The translations under genes and the position numbers were made by a program. From Campylobacteraceae bacterium (GTDB lineage: Bacteria > Campylobacterota > Campylobacteria > Campylobacterales > Sulfurospirillaceae), in NCBI GenBank assembly GCA_027040375.1, contig JALUMJ010000081.1, positions 1-10,351 on the forward strand: DNA of 10,351 nucleotides. The letters run 5' to 3'. This document shows positions 1 to 6,902 of the stretch, in pieces (position 1 is the stretch's first letter; every line of letters starts with the position of its first letter). The notes beneath the pieces were generated by a model. That model worked only from the letters and a program-made list of their open reading frames with translations. It did no database searches and was not told the origin of the DNA.

Positions 1-429
1 AGTCAAAAGATTTTTAAGATTTTTGATCCAGTTTTTGATTATAAACTTATGGCTAGACTCGCAGTTGGTGGAAGAGTATGGAGAAGTATAAGCCAGAGTC
101 AAAGAGAAGAATTTACAGCTCTTTTTACAAAAAGACTCAAATCTTCTTACAAATCAAAACTTGACATGTATAACGGTCAAACTATTATGGTTGACGGCAT
201 AAAAAAAATCAAAGCAAATAGGATTTTACTGTTAAGTGACTTAAGCGATAAAAAACAAAAATACGACATTACTTACAAATTTTACAAAGCCAAAAATGCG
301 CAATGGTACATATATGATGTAAGTATCCTAGGAGTTAGTATAATTCAGACATATAGAGCGCAATTTTCTGATGAACTCAAAAAAAGTAGCTTTGATGAAT
401 TGCTCAAAAAATTGCGAACAAAATCATAA
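1..429 (+). CDS. mlaC: MlaC/Ttg2D-family periplasmic phospholipid carrier, 5'-truncated by window edge
   Basis: The frame is open from base 1, so the ATG at 49 is an internal methionine and the true start, with the expected signal peptide, lies upstream of the window. About 142 C-terminal residues are visible; MlaC proteins are usually around 190-210 residues. Recognisable family marks are the segment IFKIFDPVFDYKLMARLAVG at the left edge and, near the C-terminus (about nt 308-375), YDVSILGVSIIQTYRAQF, which matches the conserved MlaC ending (W-x-x-Y-D-V-x-x-x-G-[IV]-S-x-x-x-x-[YF]-R-x-x-F). Family knowledge: MlaC carries phospholipid through the periplasm between an outer-membrane lipoprotein (MlaA) and an inner-membrane partner. 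Here the next gene, 8 bases downstream, encodes an RND-type pump instead of MlaFEDB components. The fold assignment is confident. The direction of transport and the lipid carried cannot be read from the sequence. Confidence 0.88.
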   Translation, partial: SQKIFKIFDPVFDYKLMARLAVGGRVWRSISQSQREEFTALFTKRLKSSYKSKLDMYNGQTIMVDGIKKIKANRILLLSDLSDKKQKYDITYKFYKAKNAQWYIYDVSILGVSIIQTYRAQFSDELKKSSFDELLKKLRTKS

Positions 430-437
430 TTTCATAA

Positions 438-2819
438 ATGTTTAAATCTATATATATTAACTATATACTCAAATTTCCCAAAGCTATACTTTTGTTTATA
501 GTTTTCCTTACTGCTATCTTTGGCTATTTTGCTACAAATCTCAGTATTGATGCGTCTGCTGATACACTCTTGCTTGACAATGATAAAGATTTGGCATTTA
601 CTAGGGAAGTAGCTAAGAGGTATTACACGCCTAATTTTTTAGTGCTTGCTTACACTCCAAAAGATAAACTGCTTTCAAACAACTCTCTTAAAACTTTAAA
701 ATCTCTTGTGTATGATTTAAAAAAATTAAAAGCTGTAAGTGGGGTGATTTCCATATTAAATGTGCCTCTTTTACAAAGTCCTCCTAAGCCTGTAAAAGAT
801 TTGTTAGAGAATATTCCAACCCTTAAAAGCAAAGATATCAATAAAACTTTGGCAAAAAAAGAGTTCTTAAATAGCCCTATTTATAAAGATAATCTAGTAA
901 GTAAAGATTTTAAAACTACGGCCATAGTTTTAAATTTAAAAAAATACACCAATAAATATAAAGTGCATACAGAAAAATTCAAAAGATACAGAGATGAACA
1001 GAGGGTAAAAAATCACAAAATGTTGATTCAAATTCGAGGTATCATGGCAAAATATCAAGATAATGCAAAGATATTTTTAGGTGGAGTAAATATGATTGCT
1101 GATGATATGATTAGTTTCATAAAAAGTGATTTGCTCGTCTATGGTTCTATTCTTTTGCTTATGCTTATCGCCACTTTATTGATTATCTTTAAAGAGATGA
1201 AATTTGTTGTGATTCCTGTACTTGTTTCTGTCGTATCTGTTATCTTCACCACTGGATTTTTCGGATTTTTCGGATGGGATGTAACTGTCATATCATCAAA
1301 TTTTGTTTCTTTGCAGCTTATCATCACTCTTTCTATCATATTGCATTTAATAGTAAAATACAAAGAATTAGCGACGAACAATACTCTTAGTCAAAAAGAG
1401 TTAGTATTGCAAACGGTTTTATCTAAAGCTAAACCATCATTTTTTGCTATTATTACTACGATTGCCGGTTTTGGCTCTCTTACTCTTGCCAATCTAAAAC
1501 CTGTTATCAATCTAGGGTATATGATGAGTATAGGAGTGGCTACTTCTTTGGTAGTCTCTTTTGTGCTTTTCCCTGCAATCATGATGCTTTTTAAAAAGAG
1601 TGCTAAGCCATTGGCTCATAATCAAAAGTTTAATTTAACAAAATTATGCTCAAACTTAGTGATAAATAGGGGCAAAGAAATCATACTTTTTGCCATGCTT
1701 GTAGCGATAATATCCATATATGGGGCGAGTAAGTTAAGAGTTGAAAACAGTTTCATAAGTTACTTTAAGAAAAATACTGAAATCTACAAAGGTATGAAAG
1801 TCATAGACACAAAATTAGGCGGAACAACTCCACTTGATATAATCGTCACTTTTAAAGACGCTATAAAAGCAAAAAAAGAGTCAGATACAGATAGCTTTGA
1901 TGAATTTGACAATGAATTTAACAACAATAAAAACAAAAATCAATACTGGTTTTCACCAAATAAGATGGAAACTGTTATGAAAATCCAAAAATACCTTGAA
2001 TCTTTAAAAGAGATAGGCAATGTCCAATCTCTTGGGACTATCCTTGAAATCGGTAAAAAATTAAATAATGGCAAAAATCTTAGTACATTTGAATTAGCAG
2101 TGTTATATAATAAAATGCCAGAAAAGTTCAAAAATTTGATTTTGAGTCCATTCGTAGATATAGATAAAAATCAACTTCGATTTTCTACAAGAATTATAGA
2201 TTCAAACCCAAATCTAAGAAGAAATGATTTAATCAAAAAAATCAAAAAAGATTTACCAAAATTACTCAAAGATAAAAGTATAAAAATTCAACTTTCAAAT
2301 TTGATGATTTTGTACAACAATATGCTCCAATCACTCTTTGAATCTCAAGTTCTCACTCTTGGTGCTGTTATATTTATACTATTTTTAATGTTTTTAGTTC
2401 TATTTAAATCCCTTAAAATCTCACTTATAGCAATCACTACAAATATGATACCAGTAGGGATAATCTTTGCTGCTATGGGCTTTGCAAATATCCCGCTTGA
2501 TGTCATGACTATAACTATAGCTTCTATCAGCATAGGTATAGGAGTTGATGACACGATACACTATATCATAAGGTTCAAAGAAGAGTTTGCAAAAGATAAA
2601 GACTACATAAAAGCGATGCAAAGAGCTCACAATAGCATAGGATATGCGATGTATTACACTTCACTTGCTATCATTCTTGGTTTTAGTATTTTGGTATTTT
2701 CAAACTTTATACCAACTATTTACTTTGGTTTGCTGACTATTTTAGTGATGGCAACTTCTCTTATAAGCGCACTTTTATTGTTACCAAAATTACTTATCAA
2801 ATATAAAGCTTTTAGTTAA
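438..2819 (+). CDS. RND/MMPL-superfamily exporter (HpnN-like), partner of MlaC
   Basis: This 793-residue inner-membrane protein has the RND duplicated layout. TM1 lies at about 16-33, followed by a periplasmic domain of about 34-230. A five-helix bundle spans about 233-385. TM7 lies at about 414-432, followed by a second periplasmic domain to about 638 and a second five-helix bundle at about 640-787. The post-TM1 motif with D38, D42 and D47-D51 and the TM10 signature around D704-D705-x-x-H708 followed by RFKEE are typical of MMPL/HpnN-type pumps. TM4 has H303 and YKE but no acidic residue. Residues 483-502 form an Asp/Asn/Lys-rich low-complexity stretch in the second periplasmic domain. The ATG at 438 has no clear Shine-Dalgarno sequence and lies 8 bases after mlaC, suggesting translational coupling. 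The pairing resembles C. jejuni Cj1372-Cj1373. Probable role: proton-driven movement of lipid or a lipid-like substrate linked to MlaC (inference). A drug-efflux role cannot be excluded. Confidence 0.88.
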   Translation: MFKSIYINYILKFPKAILLFIVFLTAIFGYFATNLSIDASADTLLLDNDKDLAFTREVAKRYYTPNFLVLAYTPKDKLLSNNSLKTLKSLVYDLKKLKAVSGVISILNVPLLQSPPKPVKDLLENIPTLKSKDINKTLAKKEFLNSPIYKDNLVSKDFKTTAIVLNLKKYTNKYKVHTEKFKRYRDEQRVKNHKMLIQIRGIMAKYQDNAKIFLGGVNMIADDMISFIKSDLLVYGSILLLMLIATLLIIFKEMKFVVIPVLVSVVSVIFTTGFFGFFGWDVTVISSNFVSLQLIITLSIILHLIVKYKELATNNTLSQKELVLQTVLSKAKPSFFAIITTIAGFGSLTLANLKPVINLGYMMSIGVATSLVVSFVLFPAIMMLFKKSAKPLAHNQKFNLTKLCSNLVINRGKEIILFAMLVAIISIYGASKLRVENSFISYFKKNTEIYKGMKVIDTKLGGTTPLDIIVTFKDAIKAKKESDTDSFDEFDNEFNNNKNKNQYWFSPNKMETVMKIQKYLESLKEIGNVQSLGTILEIGKKLNNGKNLSTFELAVLYNKMPEKFKNLILSPFVDIDKNQLRFSTRIIDSNPNLRRNDLIKKIKKDLPKLLKDKSIKIQLSNLMILYNNMLQSLFESQVLTLGAVIFILFLMFLVLFKSLKISLIAITTNMIPVGIIFAAMGFANIPLDVMTITIASISIGIGVDDTIHYIIRFKEEFAKDKDYIKAMQRAHNSIGYAMYYTSLAIILGFSILVFSNFIPTIYFGLLTILVMATSLISALLLLPKLLIKYKAFS

Positions 2820-3558
2820 TCTCTTCTTTTATATTTCTAGCTATTTGTGAAATTTTTGTAATCTTTTTGGCATAACTTAGAGTATCGTCTAAAAGCACTT
2901 TTATAAAAGCGCTCCCAACTATAACTCCATCTACTCCTCGCGATTTTTCTTTTGCTGTTTTTTCATTTACACCAAATCCTATATACAAAGGAGTTTGACT
3001 ATTTTTTTTGATTTGCTCTATAATCTTCGTCAAATCTTCACTTGCACCTGAGCCAGTTATGCCAGCATATGCAACAAGATATATAAATCCATTACTATCT
3101 TTTACAACTGTTTTAATCCTGTCATCTCCATCAGTAGGAGCAACAAAGCTAACTAAAGAGATATCATTTTTTTTAAAAGTTTGTTTATACGCCAGGGTCT
3201 CTTCATATGGCAAGTCTGGTATTATAAAGCCTTTAACTCCTAATTCACCTGCTAAACTTGAAATATTTTCTACACCTTTGCTATAAAATGAGTTAAAATA
3301 TCCCATCCAGTAAGTATCGATTTTATCCGCAATGTTTTTTGATATTTCAAATAAGGCATCCGTTTTAAAGCCATTTTGTAATGCTCTTAAATTTGCTTCT
3401 TCAATCACAGGTCCATCAGCCACAGGGTCAGAAAAGGGGATACCAAGCTCGATAATATCAGCTCCAGCATCTTTTAAAGCAAGAGCTAAATCAACAGTGA
3501 AATTTTGTTCAGGAAATCCTGCGGTTATATATGCTACTAAGTCTTTGGTCGTTTTCAA
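2812..3558 (-). CDS. trpA: Tryptophan synthase alpha chain
   Basis: TrpA cleaves indole-3-glycerol phosphate to indole and glyceraldehyde-3-phosphate in the cytoplasm. Indole then tunnels to TrpB. The 248-residue product carries the N-terminal core LVAYITAGFP (8-16 region) and the active-site segment ELGIPFSDPVADGP, where E37 and D48 match the catalytic Glu49 and Asp60 of the Salmonella enzyme with the same 11-residue spacing. Phosphate-binding loops are seen as AYAGITGSG and GFGVNEK, then GVDGVIVGSAF near the C-terminus. It is about 20 residues shorter than the enteric protein, mostly at the N-terminus. The start is TTG at 3558-3556, chosen because the codon before it is TGA and a GGAG sits 6 bases upstream. 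The ATG at 3562-3560 is out of frame and closes after 17 codons. The gene follows an Hpt gene in the same frame. No trpB is in the window. The 3' end overlaps the RND gene by 8 bases. Confidence 0.95.
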   Translation of the reverse strand: MKTTKDLVAYITAGFPEQNFTVDLALALKDAGADIIELGIPFSDPVADGPVIEEANLRALQNGFKTDALFEISKNIADKIDTYWMGYFNSFYSKGVENISSLAGELGVKGFIIPDLPYEETLAYKQTFKKNDISLVSFVAPTDGDDRIKTVVKDSNGFIYLVAYAGITGSGASEDLTKIIEQIKKNSQTPLYIGFGVNEKTAKEKSRGVDGVIVGSAFIKVLLDDTLSYAKKITKISQIARNIKEEIN

Positions 3559-3966
3559 TCATCTCTCCAATTGTAGGGGAACTTTTATGATAAGGGGATT
3601 TAGCATCCCAAAGTAATCGGCATCTTGTTCAACATCTTGCCTATAGGCTTCAAATTGGTCACTGATAAGTAAAAGCCAATCTATAAACTCTTCACTCGCA
3701 GGTCCTTTTACCACCCTAGCTTCTTCCGCTATATCTTCACTTAAAGTTGAAAGCTTAACTATAGGGTCAAGCTTTAGAAAACCCCCAGCTGATTTTAAAT
3801 TATGAAATATTCTAAAGAGTTCGCCTATATTTTCTTCATATTTTTCAGCTTTGCCAAGATCGATTATCAGAGGTTCTAAATTTTCACACATTACTGCAAA
3901 ATGATTTACAAAATCTTCAACAATATCTAAATCAAAATCAATCTCAAGTTGTTTATAAATACCCAT
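3559..3966 (-). CDS. Stand-alone histidine-phosphotransfer (Hpt) domain protein
   Basis: This is a small all-helical protein of 135 residues. Residues about 48-62 contain the Hpt signature ELFRIFHNLKSAGGF, with H55 as the expected phosphorylated histidine and K58, S59 and G61 in the usual places. Helices before it (about 14-38) and after it (about 66-115) fit a four-helix Hpt bundle; an acidic stretch at 112-119 follows. There is no kinase, receiver or membrane segment, so it probably acts in the cytoplasm as a phosphorelay shuttle or as a cognate-free Hpt domain. Its histidine kinase and response regulator are not in the window. The ATG at 3966-3964 has an AAAGGG Shine-Dalgarno sequence about 5 bases upstream. 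The stop TGA abuts the trpA TTG start with no intervening base. The Hpt assignment is good; the pathway is unknown. It is probably transcribed from the candidate promoter at 4007-4015. Confidence 0.8.
   Translation of the reverse strand: MGIYKQLEIDFDLDIVEDFVNHFAVMCENLEPLIIDLGKAEKYEENIGELFRIFHNLKSAGGFLKLDPIVKLSTLSEDIAEEARVVKGPASEEFIDWLLLISDQFEAYRQDVEQDADYFGMLNPLIIKVPLQLER
3565..3568 (-). promoter_or_regulatory. Ribosome binding site deciding the TTG start of trpA
   Basis: On the minus strand GGAG lies 6 bases before the TTG at 3558. It falls inside the last codons of the Hpt gene, so trpA translation is probably coupled to termination of the Hpt protein. This site supports TTG over the out-of-frame ATG that overlaps the Hpt stop codon. 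Confidence 0.7.
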
Positions 3967-4001
3967 AATTGCCCTTTCAAAAAGTACATTAAAGTTCTTA
4001 A

Positions 4002-4013
4002 GTACAATTGTAC
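4002..4013. repeat. 12-bp perfect palindrome GTACAATTGTAC between divergent promoters; candidate operator
   Basis: GTACAATTGTAC reads the same on both strands. It contains the -10 hexamer proposed for hpt-trpA and occupies the position where the -35 of the panB promoter should lie. A further GTAC half-site lies at 3984-3987: AAGTACA occurs at 3982-3988 and again at 4000-4006, and GTACATTAA (3984-3992) faces TTAAGTAC (3998-4005). A protein bound here could affect both transcription units. An operator role is inference. The element could also be chance in AT-rich DNA. Confidence 0.45.
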
Positions 4014-4015
4014 CA
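4007..4015 (-). promoter_or_regulatory. Candidate extended -10 promoter for the hpt-trpA unit
   Basis: Read on the minus strand this is TGGTACAAT: an extended TGn followed by TACAAT, which matches 5 of 6 bases of TATAAT. An A/T-rich run lies upstream, and there is no good -35 box, which is common in Campylobacterota. Transcription would begin near 4000, giving a leader of about 34 bases before the ATG at 3966. The hexamer lies within the palindrome at 4002-4013. Confidence 0.5.
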
Positions 4016-4021
4016 TTTTTT

Positions 4022-4030
4022 TGATAAAAT
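4022..4030 (+). promoter_or_regulatory. Candidate extended -10 promoter for panB-ruvB-AI-2E operon
   Basis: TGATAAAAT combines an extended TGn with the hexamer TAAAAT, a 5 of 6 match to TATAAT, and follows a T-run (4016-4022). This fits the sigma-70 promoter style of Campylobacterota, where T-rich tracts replace a -35 box. Transcription would start near 4037, about 20 bases before the panB ATG, leaving room for the AGGA site at 4044-4047. Confidence 0.6.
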
Positions 4031-4043
4031 CACTTAAAAGTTT

Positions 4044-4047
4044 AGGA
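4044..4047 (+). promoter_or_regulatory. Ribosome binding site fixing the panB start at 4057
   Basis: AGGA lies 9 bases before the ATG at 4057. The panB frame stays open upstream to 3949, inside the divergent Hpt gene, but that extension has no such site and would place the start upstream of the proposed promoter. The 4057 start is therefore preferred. Confidence 0.7.
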
Positions 4048-4056
4048 ATTAACAAT

Positions 4057-4833
4057 ATGCAAACCATATCTTCTATCAAAAATAGTAAAATACCTCTTGT
4101 GATGATTACTGCTTATGATGCACTATTTGCCTCTTTATTTGACACTAAAGTCGATATTATACTTGTAGGGGATAGCTTAAATATGAGTTTTAATGCTAAA
4201 GCTGATACTCTTTCAGCGGATATGGAAATCATGCTTTATCATACTAAAGCTGTATGTGCAGGAGCTGAAGAGACATTGATAGTTTGCGACATGCCTTTTG
4301 GTACATACACGGATGAAAATATTGCGCTTAAAAATGCCTCGAGAGTTTACCAAGAAACAAATGCACATGCCGTAAAGATAGAAGGCGGTGAAGAAAGAGC
4401 CCACATCATCAAGACATTAACTTCAAATTCTATAGCTGTTATGGGACACATAGGGCTGATGCCACAATTCGTAAGAAGTGAGGGCGGATATAAAGTCCGT
4501 GGTAAAACACCAGAAGATATAGAACAGTTGATTTTAGATGCCAAAGCAATTGAAAAAGCTGGGGCATTTTGCATGGTTATAGAAGGTGTAAAAGCGGACG
4601 CAGTTGCACGCATCTCAAACAGCGTCAATATACCAACTATTGGCATAGGTTCAGGAGTAGATACTGACGGACAAGTTTTGGTGTGGAGTGATGCTTTTGG
4701 ATTTGCCAAAGATTTTAAACCTAAATTTGTGAAAAATTATCTAAATGGTGCAAAACTTATAGAAGATGCAACCCTAAAATACGCAAATGAAGTTAGAAAT
4801 AGAGAATTCCCAAGCCAAAAGTACACATACTGA
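4057..4833 (+). CDS. panB: 3-methyl-2-oxobutanoate (ketopantoate) hydroxymethyltransferase
   Basis: PanB adds a hydroxymethyl group from 5,10-methylene-tetrahydrofolate to 2-oxoisovalerate, the first committed step of pantothenate (and so coenzyme A) synthesis. The 258-residue product is close to the usual length of about 264. The TIM-barrel motifs are [10 protein letters not shown] (16-25), then [11 protein letters not shown] with the metal ligand D39 and CDMPFG with D78 (Asp45 and Asp84 in E. coli). They continue with VKIEGG (K107, E109), MGHIGL (H131) and MVIEGV, with the probable catalytic E176 (Glu181 in E. coli). All these residues are present, so it should be active. It is the first gene of a panB-ruvB-AI-2E operon, with its stop overlapping the ruvB start as TGATG. 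It diverges from the hpt-trpA unit. No panC or panD is nearby. Confidence 0.96.
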   Translation: MQTISSIKNSKIPLVMITAYDALFASLFDTKVDIILVGDSLNMSFNAKADTLSADMEIMLYHTKAVCAGAEETLIVCDMPFGTYTDENIALKNASRVYQETNAHAVKIEGGEERAHIIKTLTSNSIAVMGHIGLMPQFVRSEGGYKVRGKTPEDIEQLILDAKAIEKAGAFCMVIEGVKADAVARISNSVNIPTIGIGSGVDTDGQVLVWSDAFGFAKDFKPKFVKNYLNGAKLIEDATLKYANEVRNREFPSQKYTY

Positions 4834-5855
4834 TGGAAAGAGTTGTTGAGATAGATAAAGTTTTATTTGAAAACGAATATGAAAAATCTTTAAGACCAAA
4901 TACTTGGGAAGATTATATCGGTCAAGATAAGATAAAAAGAAATCTAAAAGTCTTTATAGAAGCTGCAAACAAGCGAGAAGAGTGCCTAGACCATGCTCTT
5001 TTCTTTGGACCTCCTGGTCTTGGAAAAACAACGCTTGCTTATATAATCGCAAATGAAATGAATGCAAATATAAAAATGACAGCAGCGCCCATGATAGAAA
5101 AAAGTGGGGATTTAGCTGCAATATTAACTAATCTTGAAGAAGGAGAAATCCTCTTTATAGATGAAATCCATAGACTCTCTCCTGCTATAGAAGAGATTTT
5201 GTATCCGGCTATGGAAGATTTTAGGCTAGATATCATCATAGGAAGTGGGCCTGCGGCTCAAACCATAAAGATTGATTTACCAAGATTTACACTCATAGGC
5301 GCTACCACAAGAGCTGGTATGATTAGTGCTCCTCTAAGAGATAGATTTGGTATGCATTTTCGACTTCAATTTTATGAAAAAAGTGAACTTGCACAAATAA
5401 TCACAAAAGCGTCATCAAAGCTAAGTAAAGTTTGCTTGGATGATGGTGCATTTGAAATAGCAAGAAGATCAAGAGGAACCCCAAGAATCGCACTAAGACT
5501 GCTAAAAAGAGTGAGAGATTTTGCCGATGTTGCAAATGAAGAAGAAATCACAAAAAAAAGATGCGAATATGCTCTGATAGAATTAGGGGTAAATGATCTT
5601 GGTTTTGACGAGTTGGATATAAAATATCTAGAACTTCTGCTTGAAGCGAAAAGTAGAGCTTTAGGGCTCAGTACGATTGCTGCTGCTCTTAGCGAGGATG
5701 AAGGCACCATAGAAGATGTTATAGAGCCATATTTACTAGCAAATGGATACATACAGCGAACGGCAAGAGGTAGAATTGCATCAACAAAATGTTATGAACT
5801 TTTTAAGCTAACACCACTAGAGTCTATGAAAATAGGTGGATTATTTGAAGGATAA
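4833..5855 (+). CDS. ruvB: Holliday junction branch-migration helicase subunit RuvB
   Basis: RuvB is the hexameric AAA+ motor that, with RuvA, drives branch migration of Holliday junctions in recombinational repair. The product has 340 residues, the normal family size. Features in order: the N-terminal [13 protein letters not shown] box (19-31), Walker [10 protein letters not shown] (59-67, K65) and Walker B LFIDEIHR (D109-E110). After these come sensor 1 GATTRAG, the arginine-finger segment PLRDRFG, sensor 2 [12 protein letters not shown], and a C-terminal winged helix with [23 protein letters not shown] and [10 protein letters not shown]. All essential motifs are intact. The ATG overlaps the panB TGA by one base (TGATG) and has no convincing Shine-Dalgarno sequence, so translation probably depends on coupling to panB. 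The N-terminus agrees with the usual MERIVEIE-like beginning of Campylobacterota RuvB. The gene is followed after 3 bases by an AI-2E-family gene, an order also known in C. jejuni (Cj1362-Cj1363). Confidence 0.98.
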   Translation: MERVVEIDKVLFENEYEKSLRPNTWEDYIGQDKIKRNLKVFIEAANKREECLDHALFFGPPGLGKTTLAYIIANEMNANIKMTAAPMIEKSGDLAAILTNLEEGEILFIDEIHRLSPAIEEILYPAMEDFRLDIIIGSGPAAQTIKIDLPRFTLIGATTRAGMISAPLRDRFGMHFRLQFYEKSELAQIITKASSKLSKVCLDDGAFEIARRSRGTPRIALRLLKRVRDFADVANEEEITKKRCEYALIELGVNDLGFDELDIKYLELLLEAKSRALGLSTIAAALSEDEGTIEDVIEPYLLANGYIQRTARGRIASTKCYELFKLTPLESMKIGGLFEG

Positions 5856-5858
5856 GAT

Positions 5859-6902
5859 ATGAACACGCAAAGAAGTTTTTTGATTGCAATTTTTTTAGTG
5901 GTACTGTATTGGGTGATAAAACTATACGAGCCTTTTTTGGTGGTTATTACAGTTGCTAGCTTATTGTCAATCGCAACATATAATATAAATTCATACTTTA
6001 GAAAACATCTTAAAAACAAAACACTCTCTGCCATAGTTTCGACACTTCTTTTGTTTATCCTGTTTTTTGCTCCTATCATATATATCATAACTTCTGCTGG
6101 TGAAATATTTAATAATTTTGATACTACTTCAGCGGACAATACTATAAACTATATAAAAAGCATAAATCTAAAATTTCCTGACACTTTATCCTTCTTGCAA
6201 AGTGATTTAGATAAATTTATCAAAAGCTTAGATTTGAGCTCCATCACTAAAACAGCTCTTTCATATCTTGGCTCAATCGGTAAAAACAGTGCCAATTTCT
6301 TAAAAGACATGCTTTTGATTTTAATATTCTTTTTCTTTGTGACTCTACATGCCGAGGAACTTGGTGGTTACTTTAGAAGCCTGCTTCCTATGAGGGATGA
6401 TGAAATAGATATGATTTTTAGCGAAGTTTCAAATGTCATGAGTGTTGTATTTTACTCTATCCTTGCAACAGCCATATTTGAGGGGGCTTTATTTGCGGTC
6501 ATCAGCATAATTTTTGGATATGATGGTCTTTTACTTGGTATCTTTTATGGATTTGCCTCACTGATTCCTATCATCGGTGGAGCTCTCATGTGGGTACCTA
6601 TAAGTGCATATGAATTTGCAAATGGAAACTATGTCCAAGGTATAGTCATCGCATTGTACTCCATCATCGTTATATCAATTATAGCTGATACTTTTGTAAA
6701 ACCTTTAATCATAAAATATATAAATAGCAAAATTTCAAGCGTAAAGACAACAACAAATGAGATGCTAATCTTCTTTGCTATCCTTGCTGGCCTTACTACT
6801 TTTGGCTTTTGGGGGATGATTTTAGGGCCTGCAATTACTACTCTTTTCATATCTTTTATGAGTATGTTTAAGTCTATAAAAGAAAAAGGGTTAGATATTT
6901 AA
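5859..6902 (+). CDS. AI-2E/PerM-family (UPF0118) inner-membrane transporter
   Basis: This is a 347-residue polytopic membrane protein. Hydrophobic segments lie at about 6-22, 25-42, 57-79 and 149-163. Further ones lie in a cluster from about 196 to 285 and a C-terminal pair at about 301-335. A soluble-looking region lies at about 81-147. Family hallmarks are LIPIIGG (235-241), DTFVKPLIIK (277-286) and FGFWGMILGPAI (315-326). The family includes TqsA, PerM and the Na+/H+ antiporter-like members, so substrates vary: autoinducer export is documented for only a few and should not be assumed. The C. jejuni counterpart after ruvB is Cj1363, called amaA. The ATG at 5859 has an ideal AAGGA at 5848-5852, 6 bases upstream, within the ruvB end. 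The 3' end overlaps the convergent dynamin-like gene by 12 bases. Confidence 0.92.
   Translation: MNTQRSFLIAIFLVVLYWVIKLYEPFLVVITVASLLSIATYNINSYFRKHLKNKTLSAIVSTLLLFILFFAPIIYIITSAGEIFNNFDTTSADNTINYIKSINLKFPDTLSFLQSDLDKFIKSLDLSSITKTALSYLGSIGKNSANFLKDMLLILIFFFFVTLHAEELGGYFRSLLPMRDDEIDMIFSEVSNVMSVVFYSILATAIFEGALFAVISIIFGYDGLLLGIFYGFASLIPIIGGALMWVPISAYEFANGNYVQGIVIALYSIIVISIIADTFVKPLIIKYINSKISSVKTTTNEMLIFFAILAGLTTFGFWGMILGPAITTLFISFMSMFKSIKEKGLDI

Noticed and set aside
49..51. ATG as the start of the first gene
   Set aside because: The reading frame and the family match continue upstream to base 1, so this is an internal methionine of a truncated mlaC.
3949..4056. N-terminal extension of panB by 36 residues
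   Set aside because: It would overlap the divergent Hpt gene and both promoters. The residues do not match PanB, and AGGA supports the ATG at 4057.
4347..4709. Minus-strand open frame of 120 codons inside panB
   Set aside because: It is antisense to the conserved PanB catalytic core and shows no motif of its own.
5859..6902. Naming the AI-2E-family protein as an autoinducer-2 exporter (tqsA)
   Set aside because: The family is functionally diverse, and nothing in the sequence or context indicates AI-2 as substrate.
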